Shown here: in pieces, positions 44,534-54,082 of the stretch | Layout: every line of letters starts with the position of its first letter | How positions within the stretch are numbered: the stretch's first letter is position 1 | Origin: Marinobacter azerbaijanicus | GTDB taxonomy: Bacteria; Pseudomonadota; Gammaproteobacteria; Pseudomonadales; Oleiphilaceae | NCBI RefSeq assembly: GCF_030250645.1 | Contig: NZ_JASSVS010000002.1 | Coordinates: forward strand, 248,001 to 312,000 | Direction of reading: 5' to 3' | DNA length: 64,000 nt | Notes under the pieces: generated by a model | Database searches by the model: none | Told to the model about the DNA's origin: nothing | Seen by the model: only the letters and a program-made list of their open reading frames with translations | Translations under genes and position numbers: made by a program

Positions 44534-44541
44534 CCAGGCTG

Positions 44542-45651
44542 TCAGCGGTCCAGCCACTCGCGAAACCATTGCTCCCGCAAATCAACGGTCTGCGAATACC
44601 AGTGGTGGTCCCGCACAACTGCCGTACCCATGTGGGATGGCGCAGTTGGCATATATGGGCGCATAGGCACACCTGCATCGGTGTGCAGCCCTACCCGTCG
44701 CTGGGCCGATTTCCGCGCTGGCCCGTAGCTGATCAGGTTGGCCTGGGCCGCCATGTTCTCAGCCCGTGTGGCAAAGGCAATAAAATCCTCAGACAGATCA
44801 GCCTGATCTGTTCCACGAAGAATACTCCAGCTGTTGAACCCGATCAGTTGCCCATCCCATATTACCGAGATAGGGGCGCCTTCCATGGCCCTGGCATGGA
44901 AGAAGCGCCCGTTGTAGCCCGTCGCCATGGCTGCCTCGCCACTGGTCAGAAGCTCCACCGGTTCGTCACCACTGGTCCACCAGATAATGGCGTCGCGAAT
45001 ATCGTCCAGGCGCTGTGAAGCCAGGTCCAGCCCGCGCCGGGTGCTGAGCAGGTCGTAGAGCTGCTCACGGGGTACCGACAGTGACAGCAATGCCCACTCC
45101 AGCAGCCCCACCGGAGATTTTCGGAGAGCCCGCTTGCCTGGAAAGGCCTCCAGGTTGAAAAAATCTTCCACACTGTCGGGCTTGACACCGGGAAAGGCCC
45201 TGTCATCAAAGGCAATGACGGTGGAAAATACGATCTGGGTAATAAAACACCGGTGAATGGCACCTTCCATGAAGTCTTCCTGAGCTGGCGTACCATCAGG
45301 TGCGGGCGTCAGGATATCGGGGTCGATGGGCTCAAGCAGGCCCTCCATACAGGCGGCGCTGGCATCGGACTGGATCATGTCGATCACGTCCCACTCCGAG
45401 TCACCACTCTCAAGCTGCTCCCGCAGCACCTCTATACCACCGTCATAGTGGACTGTCTCGATCTCTATGCCGGTTGCTTCGGTAAAGGGTTCAAAATAGG
45501 CCCTTCGCTGACTGTCCTCATAAGCGCCACCCCAGGTCGCAACCGTAAGCACCGCAGGATCCTGCTCCTCACTTTGTGCCTGAAGAACTGTCGGGACTGC
45601 CAGGAAACTGAGCACCATCAATCGCCAGGCCATTAAGCTACGCCGCTTCAT
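44542..45651 (-). CDS. extracellular solute-binding protein (PotD-like)
   Basis: 369 residues from the ATG at 45651 (GAGGA six bases upstream). Signal peptide (about 1-26, ending LQAQ), then the spermidine/putrescine-type binding fold: VATWGGAYEDSQRRAYFEPF, WDVIDMIQSDASAACMEGLL, and GEAAMATGYNGRFF. No ABC permease or ATPase adjoins it; instead it overlaps the ClC gene by 14 bases. It is either an orphan binding protein serving a distant transporter or a periplasmic sensor. Confidence 0.85.
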   Translation of the reverse strand: MKRRSLMAWRLMVLSFLAVPTVLQAQSEEQDPAVLTVATWGGAYEDSQRRAYFEPFTEATGIEIETVHYDGGIEVLREQLESGDSEWDVIDMIQSDASAACMEGLLEPIDPDILTPAPDGTPAQEDFMEGAIHRCFITQIVFSTVIAFDDRAFPGVKPDSVEDFFNLEAFPGKRALRKSPVGLLEWALLSLSVPREQLYDLLSTRRGLDLASQRLDDIRDAIIWWTSGDEPVELLTSGEAAMATGYNGRFFHARAMEGAPISVIWDGQLIGFNSWSILRGTDQADLSEDFIAFATRAENMAAQANLISYGPARKSAQRRVGLHTDAGVPMRPYMPTAPSHMGTAVVRDHHWYSQTVDLREQWFREWLDR

Positions 45652-47368
45652 TCTCTTCCTCACGCAGATCGTGCACGATTTCCAGGTACGCTCGTATAAC
45701 CGCCTCTTCCGGAACCACCCCCATCAAACGACCATTACGGTCAACCAACGGGACTGCTTCGCCGAGAAAACCTCGCAGCATTTCCATGGACTGCCACACC
45801 GAAGTGTCCTCGTTAAAGGTCGTGTAGGCCGGAATGGCCTTTTCCAGGACCGGTATGGAAGCCTGACTGTTCACGATGCCCTGCAGCCTCACCACACCCA
45901 GCAGTTTCCCGCCGCCATTCAGGATCATGGCCTCGGATCGGTGATCATCTATCAGGCGCTGCCGAACATCTCCGATGGTTTCCCCCTCATCGGCGGTGGT
46001 GACGTTATCAGAGAGATAGGCGCGAATCCTGTAGGTTTCGAGTATTGCCTTGTCCCGCCCCAGGGACAAGTCGAATCCCCGGGCCCGTAATTGCAGATCA
46101 AACAGGGAGCGCCCGATGACCCGGTAGGAAATCAGGTTGGCGAAAACCACGGCTACCATCGCCGCAATGGTCAGGTCGTAACTCCGGGTCAGCTCGAACA
46201 CAATCAGGATGGTTGTCAGGGGAGCGCCGATGACGGAACTGGCCAGAGCCATCATGCCGCAAATGGCGTAAACCACCAGGCCGGAATGTGGCACTGGCGC
46301 TATGTAGGGCAACACCAGGCCATAGAATGCACCGAAAAGAATACCGATCAGCAGGGCCGGGCTGAATACTCCGCCAACAAAACCAAAACCGACACACAAC
46401 GCTGTCAGTGCCAGTTTGGCCACAATAATCAGTGCCAGCTCACCGATCCCAAAGGCCCCTTCGATGGTGGCGAAGCGGAGGGTTTCCTGACCGATTCCCA
46501 AGACCTCCGGTATCCACAGGGCCACCAGCCCGACAATCAGGCCAGCAGCCGCCGGCCGCGCCCACACCGGGGCTATATAATACCTGGCGGCCTTGTCGCT
46601 GAATCTCAGCAACAGCATAAACCCCCATGCCAGGCCAGCGCACAAGACCCCTTCCAAAGCGAAGAACACGAACTCGTAGCTGTGCTCAACGCTGCCGAAA
46701 TTAACCAGGAAGAGAGGCGGACGATCGAAGATCACATTAGCTATGACATAGCCTGTTGCCGCTGCAACCGTAACCGGCGCAAACGCGCGTAACGAGTAGT
46801 GGCGCAGGATCACCTCATGGGCAAACACAAGCCCCGCAATAGGCGCGTTGAATGCCGTGGAAATAGCCGCTGCCACGCCGCAGGCTATGGCAATGGAACG
46901 CTGATGACGCAGATTGAGCCGCAGGCGCCCGGCCAGATTTCCAAACATCGCGCCCAGATACACCAGTGGCCCGTACTGCCCTACAGACGCTCCGCTACCG
47001 AGAGAGACCAGAGCTGCAAGCGTTGAAGCCAAGCTGCTTCTTAACCCCGGAGCCGGACTGCTGGTCTGCGCCGCCAGAATGGCATCCGGAGGCGCCAGGC
47101 CCCGTTTCTCCCGCACCAGGAAGTGAACCACCAGGCCAACAACAAGACCGCCAACGGTTGGAACCAGCAATGTTGCTGCCGCCACCAATCCGGGACGGTC
47201 ATCGGCCTGGATGCGGGCATAGGGGGATATCAGTAGCCGTTCATTGAGATAGTGCACCGCATCCACGAAGCCGATCGCCGCCAGCGAGGCAGCGGCGCCC
47301 ACTGCGATGGCCACCACCGTCACCATACCGATCTGATATACAATCTGTGGAACGCCGCCCTTATCCAT
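45638..47368 (-). CDS. ClC-family chloride channel/transporter with CBS pair, gating Glu replaced
   Basis: 576 residues: ClC membrane core (about 10-425) and two C-terminal CBS domains (about 445-570). The third signature GGVFSPALL is normal. The second signature, usually G-K/R-E-G-P with the gating glutamate, reads GQYGP: Tyr replaces Glu (VGQYGPLVYLGAMFG). The first (GSGIP) position is also unusual. Without that Glu a ClC cannot couple protons in the known way, so it is more likely a passive anion channel. CBS domains suggest control by adenine nucleotides. Confidence 0.9.
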   Translation of the reverse strand: MDKGGVPQIVYQIGMVTVVAIAVGAAASLAAIGFVDAVHYLNERLLISPYARIQADDRPGLVAAATLLVPTVGGLVVGLVVHFLVREKRGLAPPDAILAAQTSSPAPGLRSSLASTLAALVSLGSGASVGQYGPLVYLGAMFGNLAGRLRLNLRHQRSIAIACGVAAAISTAFNAPIAGLVFAHEVILRHYSLRAFAPVTVAAATGYVIANVIFDRPPLFLVNFGSVEHSYEFVFFALEGVLCAGLAWGFMLLLRFSDKAARYYIAPVWARPAAAGLIVGLVALWIPEVLGIGQETLRFATIEGAFGIGELALIIVAKLALTALCVGFGFVGGVFSPALLIGILFGAFYGLVLPYIAPVPHSGLVVYAICGMMALASSVIGAPLTTILIVFELTRSYDLTIAAMVAVVFANLISYRVIGRSLFDLQLRARGFDLSLGRDKAILETYRIRAYLSDNVTTADEGETIGDVRQRLIDDHRSEAMILNGGGKLLGVVRLQGIVNSQASIPVLEKAIPAYTTFNEDTSVWQSMEMLRGFLGEAVPLVDRNGRLMGVVPEEAVIRAYLEIVHDLREEENEAA

Positions 47369-47474
47369 ACTGCAAGTAAAGTCCTGAGTAGCGATAGACT
47401 CAAGTGTTTACTTTGATCAAAAAATGGGCGAAAACTCCGGTATCGCAAGACATTGATTGTCAAAGGGCCGATTC

Positions 47475-48530
47475 ATGATCTGGTTTGTACTGGGATTGCT
47501 GCTGCTTATTGTCCTGATTACGGTACTGGTTCTTCGCGGTGAAAACCTTGCCCATCTGGACCGGGATAACACCCCGAAGCAGGACTACACCCCCAGCCCC
47601 GGCCACCGCCAGGTACTGGAAACCATCAGGGACATGAGCCGCTCGGCCAGGGGCCTGAAGGGAAGGGCCCGGCTGATGGCCCTGCGCAAGCATATGGACA
47701 GCCTCAGTGAGGGTCGGGAATTCGTCTCGGAATTCCGTCCTGCCGGCGCCAATGCACCGAAAGGCGAATGGGTACTGGCCCCGGGAGTGAATACCCGGCG
47801 GCGGCTGCTGTACATTCACGGCGGCGCCTGGGTGGCTGGCAGCCCCCGCAGCCATCGCACCATCACTGACCGGCTTTCGAAAGTGGCCGATGCAGCCGTA
47901 TTTGCCGTGGATTACCGGCTACTGCCGGAGCATCGCTACCGGGAAGGGCTGCGGGACTGCCTGGAGGCCTACCAGTGGATGCTGGAGCATGGCCCGGACG
48001 GCCCGGAATCCGCCGAATTCGTGGTGGTGGCCGGGGACTCCGCCGGTGGCAGCCACACCCTGGTACTGATCGCCTGGATTCGCGACCAGGGTCTGCGCCA
48101 GGCAGACGCCGCGATTGCCCTGTCACCCTCCACCGACCTCACGTTGACGGCACCGAGTAACCGGCTCAATATCAAGACCGACCCGTTACTTGGCCCCACG
48201 TTTGGCAGCCTGATGCGGGTGCCCCTCCCGGTCCTCTGGTGGTTGAGTTTCTTTGGTATGCGCCTGTCCCCGTCCAGCCCACTGGCCTCGCCGTTACGAG
48301 GCAGACTGGACAACCTGCCACCCACCCTGATCCATGCCAGCGACTCTGAAATGCTGCTGGACAACGCCCGCCGCTATGCCAACAAGGCACAGGACGCGGG
48401 CTCGCCCGTGGAGCTGAAAACCTGGCCAGGCATGGTACACGTGTGGCACATATTCCCGGATCTGCTGCCGGAGGCGGAAGAAGCCTTCGATGATATCGGA
48501 GAGTTTCTGGCCCGCGTCGAGAAGGGCTGA
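47475..48530 (+). CDS. alpha/beta hydrolase, hormone-sensitive lipase-like esterase
   Basis: 351 residues. N-terminal hydrophobic anchor (about 1-18), then the alpha/beta hydrolase-3 domain: oxyanion HGGAWVAGSPR (about 113), nucleophile VAGDSAGGSH (Ser about 185), Asp in ASDSEMLLD and His in GMVHVWHIF. Family members hydrolyse short- to medium-chain esters. GGG site eight bases before the ATG at 47475. Confidence 0.88.
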   Translation: MIWFVLGLLLLIVLITVLVLRGENLAHLDRDNTPKQDYTPSPGHRQVLETIRDMSRSARGLKGRARLMALRKHMDSLSEGREFVSEFRPAGANAPKGEWVLAPGVNTRRRLLYIHGGAWVAGSPRSHRTITDRLSKVADAAVFAVDYRLLPEHRYREGLRDCLEAYQWMLEHGPDGPESAEFVVVAGDSAGGSHTLVLIAWIRDQGLRQADAAIALSPSTDLTLTAPSNRLNIKTDPLLGPTFGSLMRVPLPVLWWLSFFGMRLSPSSPLASPLRGRLDNLPPTLIHASDSEMLLDNARRYANKAQDAGSPVELKTWPGMVHVWHIFPDLLPEAEEAFDDIGEFLARVEKG

Positions 48531-48564
48531 ACCCCCTCCCCCTTTGCCGTTTTTGGACGACTTG

Positions 48565-48608
48565 GTGTCGTATTGGATTTACCACCCCCGACCAATCAGG
48601 GCCACATT
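48565..48608 (+). promoter_or_regulatory. two-part 44-bp element upstream of the FAD-GcvT gene
   Basis: GTGTCGTATTGG, 20 bases, CAGGGCCACATT, about 58 bases before the ATG at 48667. Both 12-base blocks and the exact spacing recur on the minus strand at 58135-58178 before the second GcvT-family gene; ACC and CCAA in the spacer are shared too. The TGTCG(T/C) block resembles sites bound by GbdR/ArgR/CdhR-type AraC regulators. Confidence 0.75.
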
Positions 48609-48666
48609 GAATCAAGGCCGGCCCGAGATGCGCCCGGGCGTCCATTGCAGGCATAGGGGGATCGAG

Positions 48667-51237
48667 ATGGCACAACTACCGAAACGTGCAAAAGTCGTAA
48701 TCATTGGTCAGGGAGGTATCGTCGGGTCCTCGGTAGCCCACCACCTGATCGAACAGGGCTGGGACGACATCGTAGGGCTGGAGAAATCAGCGATTCCCTC
48801 AGACATCAGCTCTACCTCCCACGCCTCGGACTTCTGCTTCACCACCTCCCACGACAAACTGAATATCTACACCACCAAATACAGCCAGGCCTTTTATGAA
48901 AAGCGTGGCAATTATGAGAAATGCGGCGGTATGGAGGTGGCCCGCATTGATGACGATGAGCGCATGGACGAACTCCGCCGCAAGGTGGGTTCCGGGAAAG
49001 CCTTCGGCACCAATGTGAGCATGATTTCCCCCAGCCAGGCGAAGGAACGGTTTCCTCTGCTCGACGAAAGCCAGATCCAGGGCGCCATGTGGGATCCGGA
49101 TGCCGGGCTGGTGGTGCCCCGCTCGCAGAAGGTCGCCGGCGACCTGGTGGAAGAAGCGGTAGCAACGGGCAAGCTTCAGGCCTTTGCATACACCCCGGCC
49201 ATCCGTATCGATGTCCAGGATGGCCAGGTTCGTGGCGTTGAAACCCACAGGGGCTATATTGAAACCGACTATGTGGTGCTCTCCATGGGCATCTGGGGCC
49301 CGTTGATGGCAGACACCGCCAATGCGCCTCTGCCACTGATGCCCCTGGAGCATCCCCTGCTTTTCTTCGGCCCCTACGAGGAACTGGCGGGCACCGGCAA
49401 ACAGATCGTCTACCCGCTGTTCCGTGATCAGGGCAATTCTGCCTATGTACGTGACACCGGCGATCCCACCACCACCGAGGGTGGTCGCATCGAGTGGGGC
49501 TATTACGAGGCTGAAGACCCACGGCTGGTCTATCCCGGCGCCATTGCCGAACCGGAAGAGGCGCGGATGTCGCCATCCATGCGGGACCTTTCCCTGGATC
49601 AGGTGATGAATGCCTATGAAAAGGCCATCGAAATGACCCCGATCCTGGGCGAGCTGGGCTGGGAGGAAAAGCATTCCTTCAACGGCTTGCTGTCAGTGAC
49701 GCCCGATGGTGGCTCACTGATGGGCGAATGCCCGGAGGTACGCAACCTGTGGTTCTGCGAGGCAGTCTGGGTCAAGGACGGTCCCGGGGCGGGTAAGGTG
49801 CTGGCAGACTGGATGACCCACGGGTCGCCGGAGATGGACCCTCACAGTATCGACATTGCCCGCCACTACCCGCTTCAGAAAACGCCGGACTATGTCTACA
49901 ACCGCTGCTACGAAACCGCCAAGAAGATCTACACCCCGGCGGTTCATCCCCGGGAGCCCTACCTGAGCGGCCGCAAGATGAGAACCAGCCCGTTCTACCT
50001 GCGGGAAGTCGAACTGGGCGCCTACTTCATGGAGGCCGCCGGCTGGGAGCGTGCCCACGGCTATGCGGCCAACGAGCCCACACTAATGGCGAAATACCGG
50101 GACCGTATCCCGGTGCGGGAACACGAATGGGACGGGCGGCATTTCTGGGAAGTCTCCAACGCCGAGCAACTGGAGATGAGCGAGTCCGTGGGCATGATCA
50201 ACCTGTCCCACTTTGCCATCTTTGACATCTCCGGCGACGACGCGGAGGCGCTGCTGGAATACCTGTCGGTGGCCAAAGTCGGCGGCACCACACCCCATGG
50301 TAAAGGCGTCTATACCCACTTCCTCGATGACCGCGGCGGCGTGCGCTCCGACCTGACCATCATCCGGCGGGGCGATAACGACTACCGCGTGGTCTGCGGC
50401 GGCGACACCGGGCACCGGGACCATTGCTGGATCAAACGCATCGCGCGGGAGAAAGGCCTGGACAACATCCACCTGAACGACCGCACCGACGAGCTGGCAA
50501 CCCTGGGGCTCTGGGGCCCGAAAGCCAGGGAAACCCTGGCGCAGTTCGTCACCGACCCGGACCAGCTATCGGCGGAGAACTTCCCGTTCGCCACGGCGCA
50601 GGAACTGAACATCCAGGGCGTACCAGTCTGGGCTTTCCGGATATCCTACGTCGGTGAACAGGGCTGGGAGCTTTACTTTCCGTTCAGCTACGGCCTGAGG
50701 ATCTGGGACCTGTTGTTTGAGGCCGGCGTCACACCGGTAGGTATCGAAACCTACGCCAACACCCGACGCCTCGAGAAGAGTCTGCGACTGCAGAACGTGG
50801 ACTTGGAAACCGAATACAACCTCTACGAAGCCGGGCTGCACCGGCCCAAGGTCAAGGAAGCGGATTTCCACGGCAAGGCCGCCTATCTGGAACAGCGGGA
50901 ACGGCCCTCACAGGCGGCTTACCTCTGCACCATGACCATGACCGACCACCGGGACGCCAAGGGCACACTGCGCTACCCTGTGGGCCAGTGGCCTATTCTG
51001 GACCCGCAGACTGGCGAGGTGCTGGTGGACAGCCTGGGGCGACGCTCCTACAACACCAGCGCTGCCTGGGGCCCTTCGGTGGGCAGTATGATCCTGCTGG
51101 GGTACATTCCGGCGGAGTACGCCCAGGAAGGGAGGGAACTGACGCTGGAATACTTCCAGGAACACTATCCGATCCGCATTGAGTCAGTCGGTTACCGGGC
51201 GCTGTTTGATCCGGATAACGAACGGGTCAGATCCTGA
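48667..51237 (+). CDS. FAD-dependent oxidoreductase fused to GcvT domain (dimethylglycine/sarcosine dehydrogenase type)
   Basis: 856 residues. N-terminal DAO-type domain with GxGxxG in VIIGQGGIVGSSVAHHL (about 10-26) and STSHASDFCF, where relatives carry the flavin-linked histidine; FAO linker; C-terminal aminomethyltransferase half (about 430-850: GMINLSHFAIFDISG, GVRSDLTIIRRG, VGIETYANTRRLEKSLRLQN). Such fusions oxidise N-methyl groups and pass the carbon to tetrahydrofolate, giving 5,10-methylene-THF. Substrate is probably a small N-methylated amine such as dimethylglycine or sarcosine. G-rich ribosome site before the ATG at 48667. Context: GbdR-like regulator, serine dehydratase and C1 enzymes. 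Confidence 0.88.
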   Translation: MAQLPKRAKVVIIGQGGIVGSSVAHHLIEQGWDDIVGLEKSAIPSDISSTSHASDFCFTTSHDKLNIYTTKYSQAFYEKRGNYEKCGGMEVARIDDDERMDELRRKVGSGKAFGTNVSMISPSQAKERFPLLDESQIQGAMWDPDAGLVVPRSQKVAGDLVEEAVATGKLQAFAYTPAIRIDVQDGQVRGVETHRGYIETDYVVLSMGIWGPLMADTANAPLPLMPLEHPLLFFGPYEELAGTGKQIVYPLFRDQGNSAYVRDTGDPTTTEGGRIEWGYYEAEDPRLVYPGAIAEPEEARMSPSMRDLSLDQVMNAYEKAIEMTPILGELGWEEKHSFNGLLSVTPDGGSLMGECPEVRNLWFCEAVWVKDGPGAGKVLADWMTHGSPEMDPHSIDIARHYPLQKTPDYVYNRCYETAKKIYTPAVHPREPYLSGRKMRTSPFYLREVELGAYFMEAAGWERAHGYAANEPTLMAKYRDRIPVREHEWDGRHFWEVSNAEQLEMSESVGMINLSHFAIFDISGDDAEALLEYLSVAKVGGTTPHGKGVYTHFLDDRGGVRSDLTIIRRGDNDYRVVCGGDTGHRDHCWIKRIAREKGLDNIHLNDRTDELATLGLWGPKARETLAQFVTDPDQLSAENFPFATAQELNIQGVPVWAFRISYVGEQGWELYFPFSYGLRIWDLLFEAGVTPVGIETYANTRRLEKSLRLQNVDLETEYNLYEAGLHRPKVKEADFHGKAAYLEQRERPSQAAYLCTMTMTDHRDAKGTLRYPVGQWPILDPQTGEVLVDSLGRRSYNTSAAWGPSVGSMILLGYIPAEYAQEGRELTLEYFQEHYPIRIESVGYRALFDPDNERVRS

Positions 51238-51265
51238 GCTGTTTTTTCGGCAACCATGCTGGCAG

Positions 51266-52648
51266 TCAGCATTCGATGATGTTGACTGCCAGCCCTCCCC
51301 TTGCGGTTTCCTTGTACTTGTCCAGCATGTCTTTGCCGGTTTCCCTCATGGTGTGGAGTACTTTATCCAGGGAAACATAGTGTGTGCCATCCCCCCTGAG
51401 AGCCATAATGGCGGCATCAATGGCCTTCACCGAAGCCATGGCGTTGCGCTCAATACAGGGTATCTGCACCAGCCCGCCGATGGGGTCACAGGTCATACCC
51501 AGATGATGCTCCATGCCGATTTCGGCAGCGTTCTCCACCTGCTCCGGTGAACCTCCAGTCGCCGCTGCAAGACCGGCCGCCGCCATGGCACAGGCCGAAC
51601 CAACCTCCCCCTGACAACCCACTTCGGCCCCGGAGATGGATGCATTTTCCTTGAACAGCACGCCGATAGCACCGGCGGTCAACATGAAACGTACAATCCC
51701 GTCTTCGTCCGCCTGTGGGCAGAACTCCCAGTAGTAATGGAGCACCGCCGGAATAATACCCGCCGCACCGTTGGTTGGCGCTGTGACAATCCGCCCGCCG
51801 GCGGCGTTTTCCTCGTTGACGGCCAGGGCATAGAGGTTGACCCAGTCCAGCGCGCTCAGGGACGGCGAGATCAGATCCACTCGTTGCTTGTCCATCAGCG
51901 AACGGTACAGCGACGCGGCCCGGCGCCGGACCTTGAGGCCGCCGGGCAGTTCGCCTTCATGGGCAATGCCGTTCTGCACGCACGCCCGCATTACCCGCCA
52001 GAGCTCCAGAATGCCGCTGCGAATCTCATCCGGCGAACGCCAGGCCTGCTCATTGGCGTGCATGATATCGGCAATGGTCAGGTCGTGTTCCCTGCAAAGG
52101 GCTAACAGCTTCCTGGCGCTGCTGAATGGATACGGCTGCGGGGTGTCGTCCTCCCGGATTTCCGGACTGCCTTCAACGGTTGCATCCACTACAAATCCAC
52201 CGCCCACCGAATAATAGGTTTTTTCGTACAGGCATTGGCCTTCACTGTCGAAAGCCTGGCATGTCATGCCATTGGGGTGATCCGGCAGTGATTTACGACG
52301 GTAATAAACCAGGTCGCCATTCTCGCGGAAGCGAATGGATTGCTGCCCTGAAATCGACAGGGTTCCGGTGCCTCGAATCTGTTCAAGGCGGGCCGGCATT
52401 TCCTCGGGGTCAATCCGGTCAGGCCGTTCACCCTCCAACCCCATCATCACTGCCGGCCCGGTGCCGTGGCCCTTGCCGGTGGCACCCAAAGAGCCATAGA
52501 GGGACACCCTGACCCGGCACACGGACGTCAGCAGTCCTTCGGTCACAAGAGCCCCTGCAAACCGTCGCGCCGCCTTCATAGGCCCAACCGTATGCGAACT
52601 GGAAGGACCGATGCCCACCTTGAACAGCTCGAAAAGACTGATCGCCAA
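51266..52648 (-). CDS. sdaA: L-serine dehydratase, iron-sulfur type
   Basis: 460 residues from a TTG at 52648 with GGAG eight bases upstream, matching the family start ([22 protein letters not shown]). An earlier ATG at 52723 would add 25 unsupported residues. Iron-sulfur cysteines are in [27 protein letters not shown] and the C-terminal EC. Converts serine to pyruvate and ammonia. Beside the methyl-group genes it can drain serine made from glycine and methylene-THF, as sdaB does in the Pseudomonas glycine betaine regulon. Convergent with the FAD-GcvT gene, divergent from the regulator. Confidence 0.93.
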   Translation of the reverse strand: MAISLFELFKVGIGPSSSHTVGPMKAARRFAGALVTEGLLTSVCRVRVSLYGSLGATGKGHGTGPAVMMGLEGERPDRIDPEEMPARLEQIRGTGTLSISGQQSIRFRENGDLVYYRRKSLPDHPNGMTCQAFDSEGQCLYEKTYYSVGGGFVVDATVEGSPEIREDDTPQPYPFSSARKLLALCREHDLTIADIMHANEQAWRSPDEIRSGILELWRVMRACVQNGIAHEGELPGGLKVRRRAASLYRSLMDKQRVDLISPSLSALDWVNLYALAVNEENAAGGRIVTAPTNGAAGIIPAVLHYYWEFCPQADEDGIVRFMLTAGAIGVLFKENASISGAEVGCQGEVGSACAMAAAGLAAATGGSPEQVENAAEIGMEHHLGMTCDPIGGLVQIPCIERNAMASVKAIDAAIMALRGDGTHYVSLDKVLHTMRETGKDMLDKYKETARGGLAVNIIEC

Positions 52649-52716
52649 TTTGTTCACTCCTGCCGTAGGATGTACTTCAACAATAACGCCGCCGATGCCC
52701 GCCCGCATGCTTGCTG

Positions 52717-52794
52717 GCGACATCGGAACGATAATTTACGACAGCAGGACAAGTCGCGTAGAGACCATCCCGGAACCTGGAATGTCGCATTTGG
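52717..52794. promoter_or_regulatory. TGTCG-type sites between sdaA and the GbdR-like regulator
   Basis: Plus strand: TGTCGCATTTGG at 52783-52794, close to the GTGTCGTATTGG block found before both GcvT genes. Minus strand: TGTCGT (52738-52743) and TGTCGC (52717-52722), direct repeats exactly 21 bases apart and facing sdaA. They are candidate binding sites for the regulator at 52958. The rest of the 309-base spacer (52649-52957) shows no gene; a TTGCACTATCAGAGTGCAA palindrome near 52854 is also present. Confidence 0.55.
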
Positions 52795-52957
52795 ACCAGT
52801 GGTATTCTGATTACCGCTTTAGACTGAAGCCAGATTGGAATTGAGCACTTATTGCACTATCAGAGTGCAACAACTAGTGTTCAGGTTGTGGTGGTTAACA
52901 TGGATATTCCGGATATTGACTGCTGCACCAGGCCCAGGTGGGGCAAGGGGGTTAATC

Positions 52958-54082
52958 GTGACCAATGACACAGGCTCGCTCACAAAAAAACCCACTCAAG
53001 AGCCCTACCGGGTTGGCTTTCTGCTGATCGAAAACTTCACACTGATTGCGCTCGCCACCGCCGTTGAGCCCCTGCGTGTGGCCAACCAACTGGCGGGCAC
53101 CGAACTTTATTCCTGGAAACTGCTGACGGCCAGTGGTGACTACGCCCGCGCCAGTGACGGCATTACCATGGTGCCGGACGCCTCCATTGAAGAAGAACAC
53201 AGCTTTGACCTGGTTATCGTCGTTGCGGGCATTGATGTCACCCGGAGTTTCTCTCGCCGGGAAGTCACCTGGCTGAAACAGATGGCCCGGCGGCATGTCC
53301 TGCTGGGAGCGGTCTGTACCGGGCCCTATGTGCTGGCCAGTGCCGGCCTGCTGGACGGCTACGCCTGCAGCGCCCACTGGGAATGTCTGGAAGCCATGCA
53401 GGAGGGTTTCCCCCGTGTCCAGACCAACAACCGACTGTTTACCGTCGAACGGGAACGTATGACCTGCACAGGCGGTACGGTGCCAATGCACATGATGCTG
53501 AGCTTTCTGGCCCGGCGTCATGGGCAGGAACTCAGTAACGCTGTCTCCCATATGTTTGTTTGCGACCGGGTACGGGAAGAAAGCGAACAGCAGCCCATGC
53601 CCATGCATCCCAGACTTGCCTGCGCGCAACCCAAGCTGGCAGAAGCTGCCCAGTTGATGGAAGCCAATATTGAAGAACCCATCGAGCTGCAGGAACTGGC
53701 GTCTTTGGCCGGTATATCACGCCGGCAACTGGAACGGCTATTCCTGAAACACATGGGCTGCACGCCGTCGCGCTATTACCTACGGGTAAGGCTGAACCGC
53801 GCACGCCGGCTGCTCAAGCAGACCTCCTGTTCCATTGTGGAGATTGCCTCCATGTGTGGCTTCGTCTCTGCGACCCACTTCAGTCGCTGCTATCGCAAGA
53901 CCATGGGGCGTGCTCCCAAATATGAACGGATGGAATTCTTCACCCCTGCCAGGAGCGATGGCAACCTGGCAGATACCATGGCGAGTTTGCCGTCTTCATC
54001 GCTGCAGGCTCTGAAGCGAGCCCGCACCGAACCGACCTACGGCACCTTTGAGGGCCCGCGCGAGGATACCGTCTCAAGTTAA
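52958..54082 (+). CDS. GATase1-like AraC-family regulator (GbdR/ArgR/CdhR group)
   Basis: 374 residues starting at GTG 52958, preceded by GGGGG six bases away; an open extension of 41 residues upstream lacks support. N-terminal DJ-1/GATase1-like ligand domain (about 15-195: [40 protein letters not shown]) and a C-terminal AraC DNA-binding domain (about 220-320: [39 protein letters not shown]). GbdR senses glycine betaine and dimethylglycine in Pseudomonas, and has the same size. Here it is surrounded by methyl-transfer genes, so it is the likely regulator of that set. Confidence 0.9.
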   Translation: MTNDTGSLTKKPTQEPYRVGFLLIENFTLIALATAVEPLRVANQLAGTELYSWKLLTASGDYARASDGITMVPDASIEEEHSFDLVIVVAGIDVTRSFSRREVTWLKQMARRHVLLGAVCTGPYVLASAGLLDGYACSAHWECLEAMQEGFPRVQTNNRLFTVERERMTCTGGTVPMHMMLSFLARRHGQELSNAVSHMFVCDRVREESEQQPMPMHPRLACAQPKLAEAAQLMEANIEEPIELQELASLAGISRRQLERLFLKHMGCTPSRYYLRVRLNRARRLLKQTSCSIVEIASMCGFVSATHFSRCYRKTMGRAPKYERMEFFTPARSDGNLADTMASLPSSSLQALKRARTEPTYGTFEGPREDTVSS

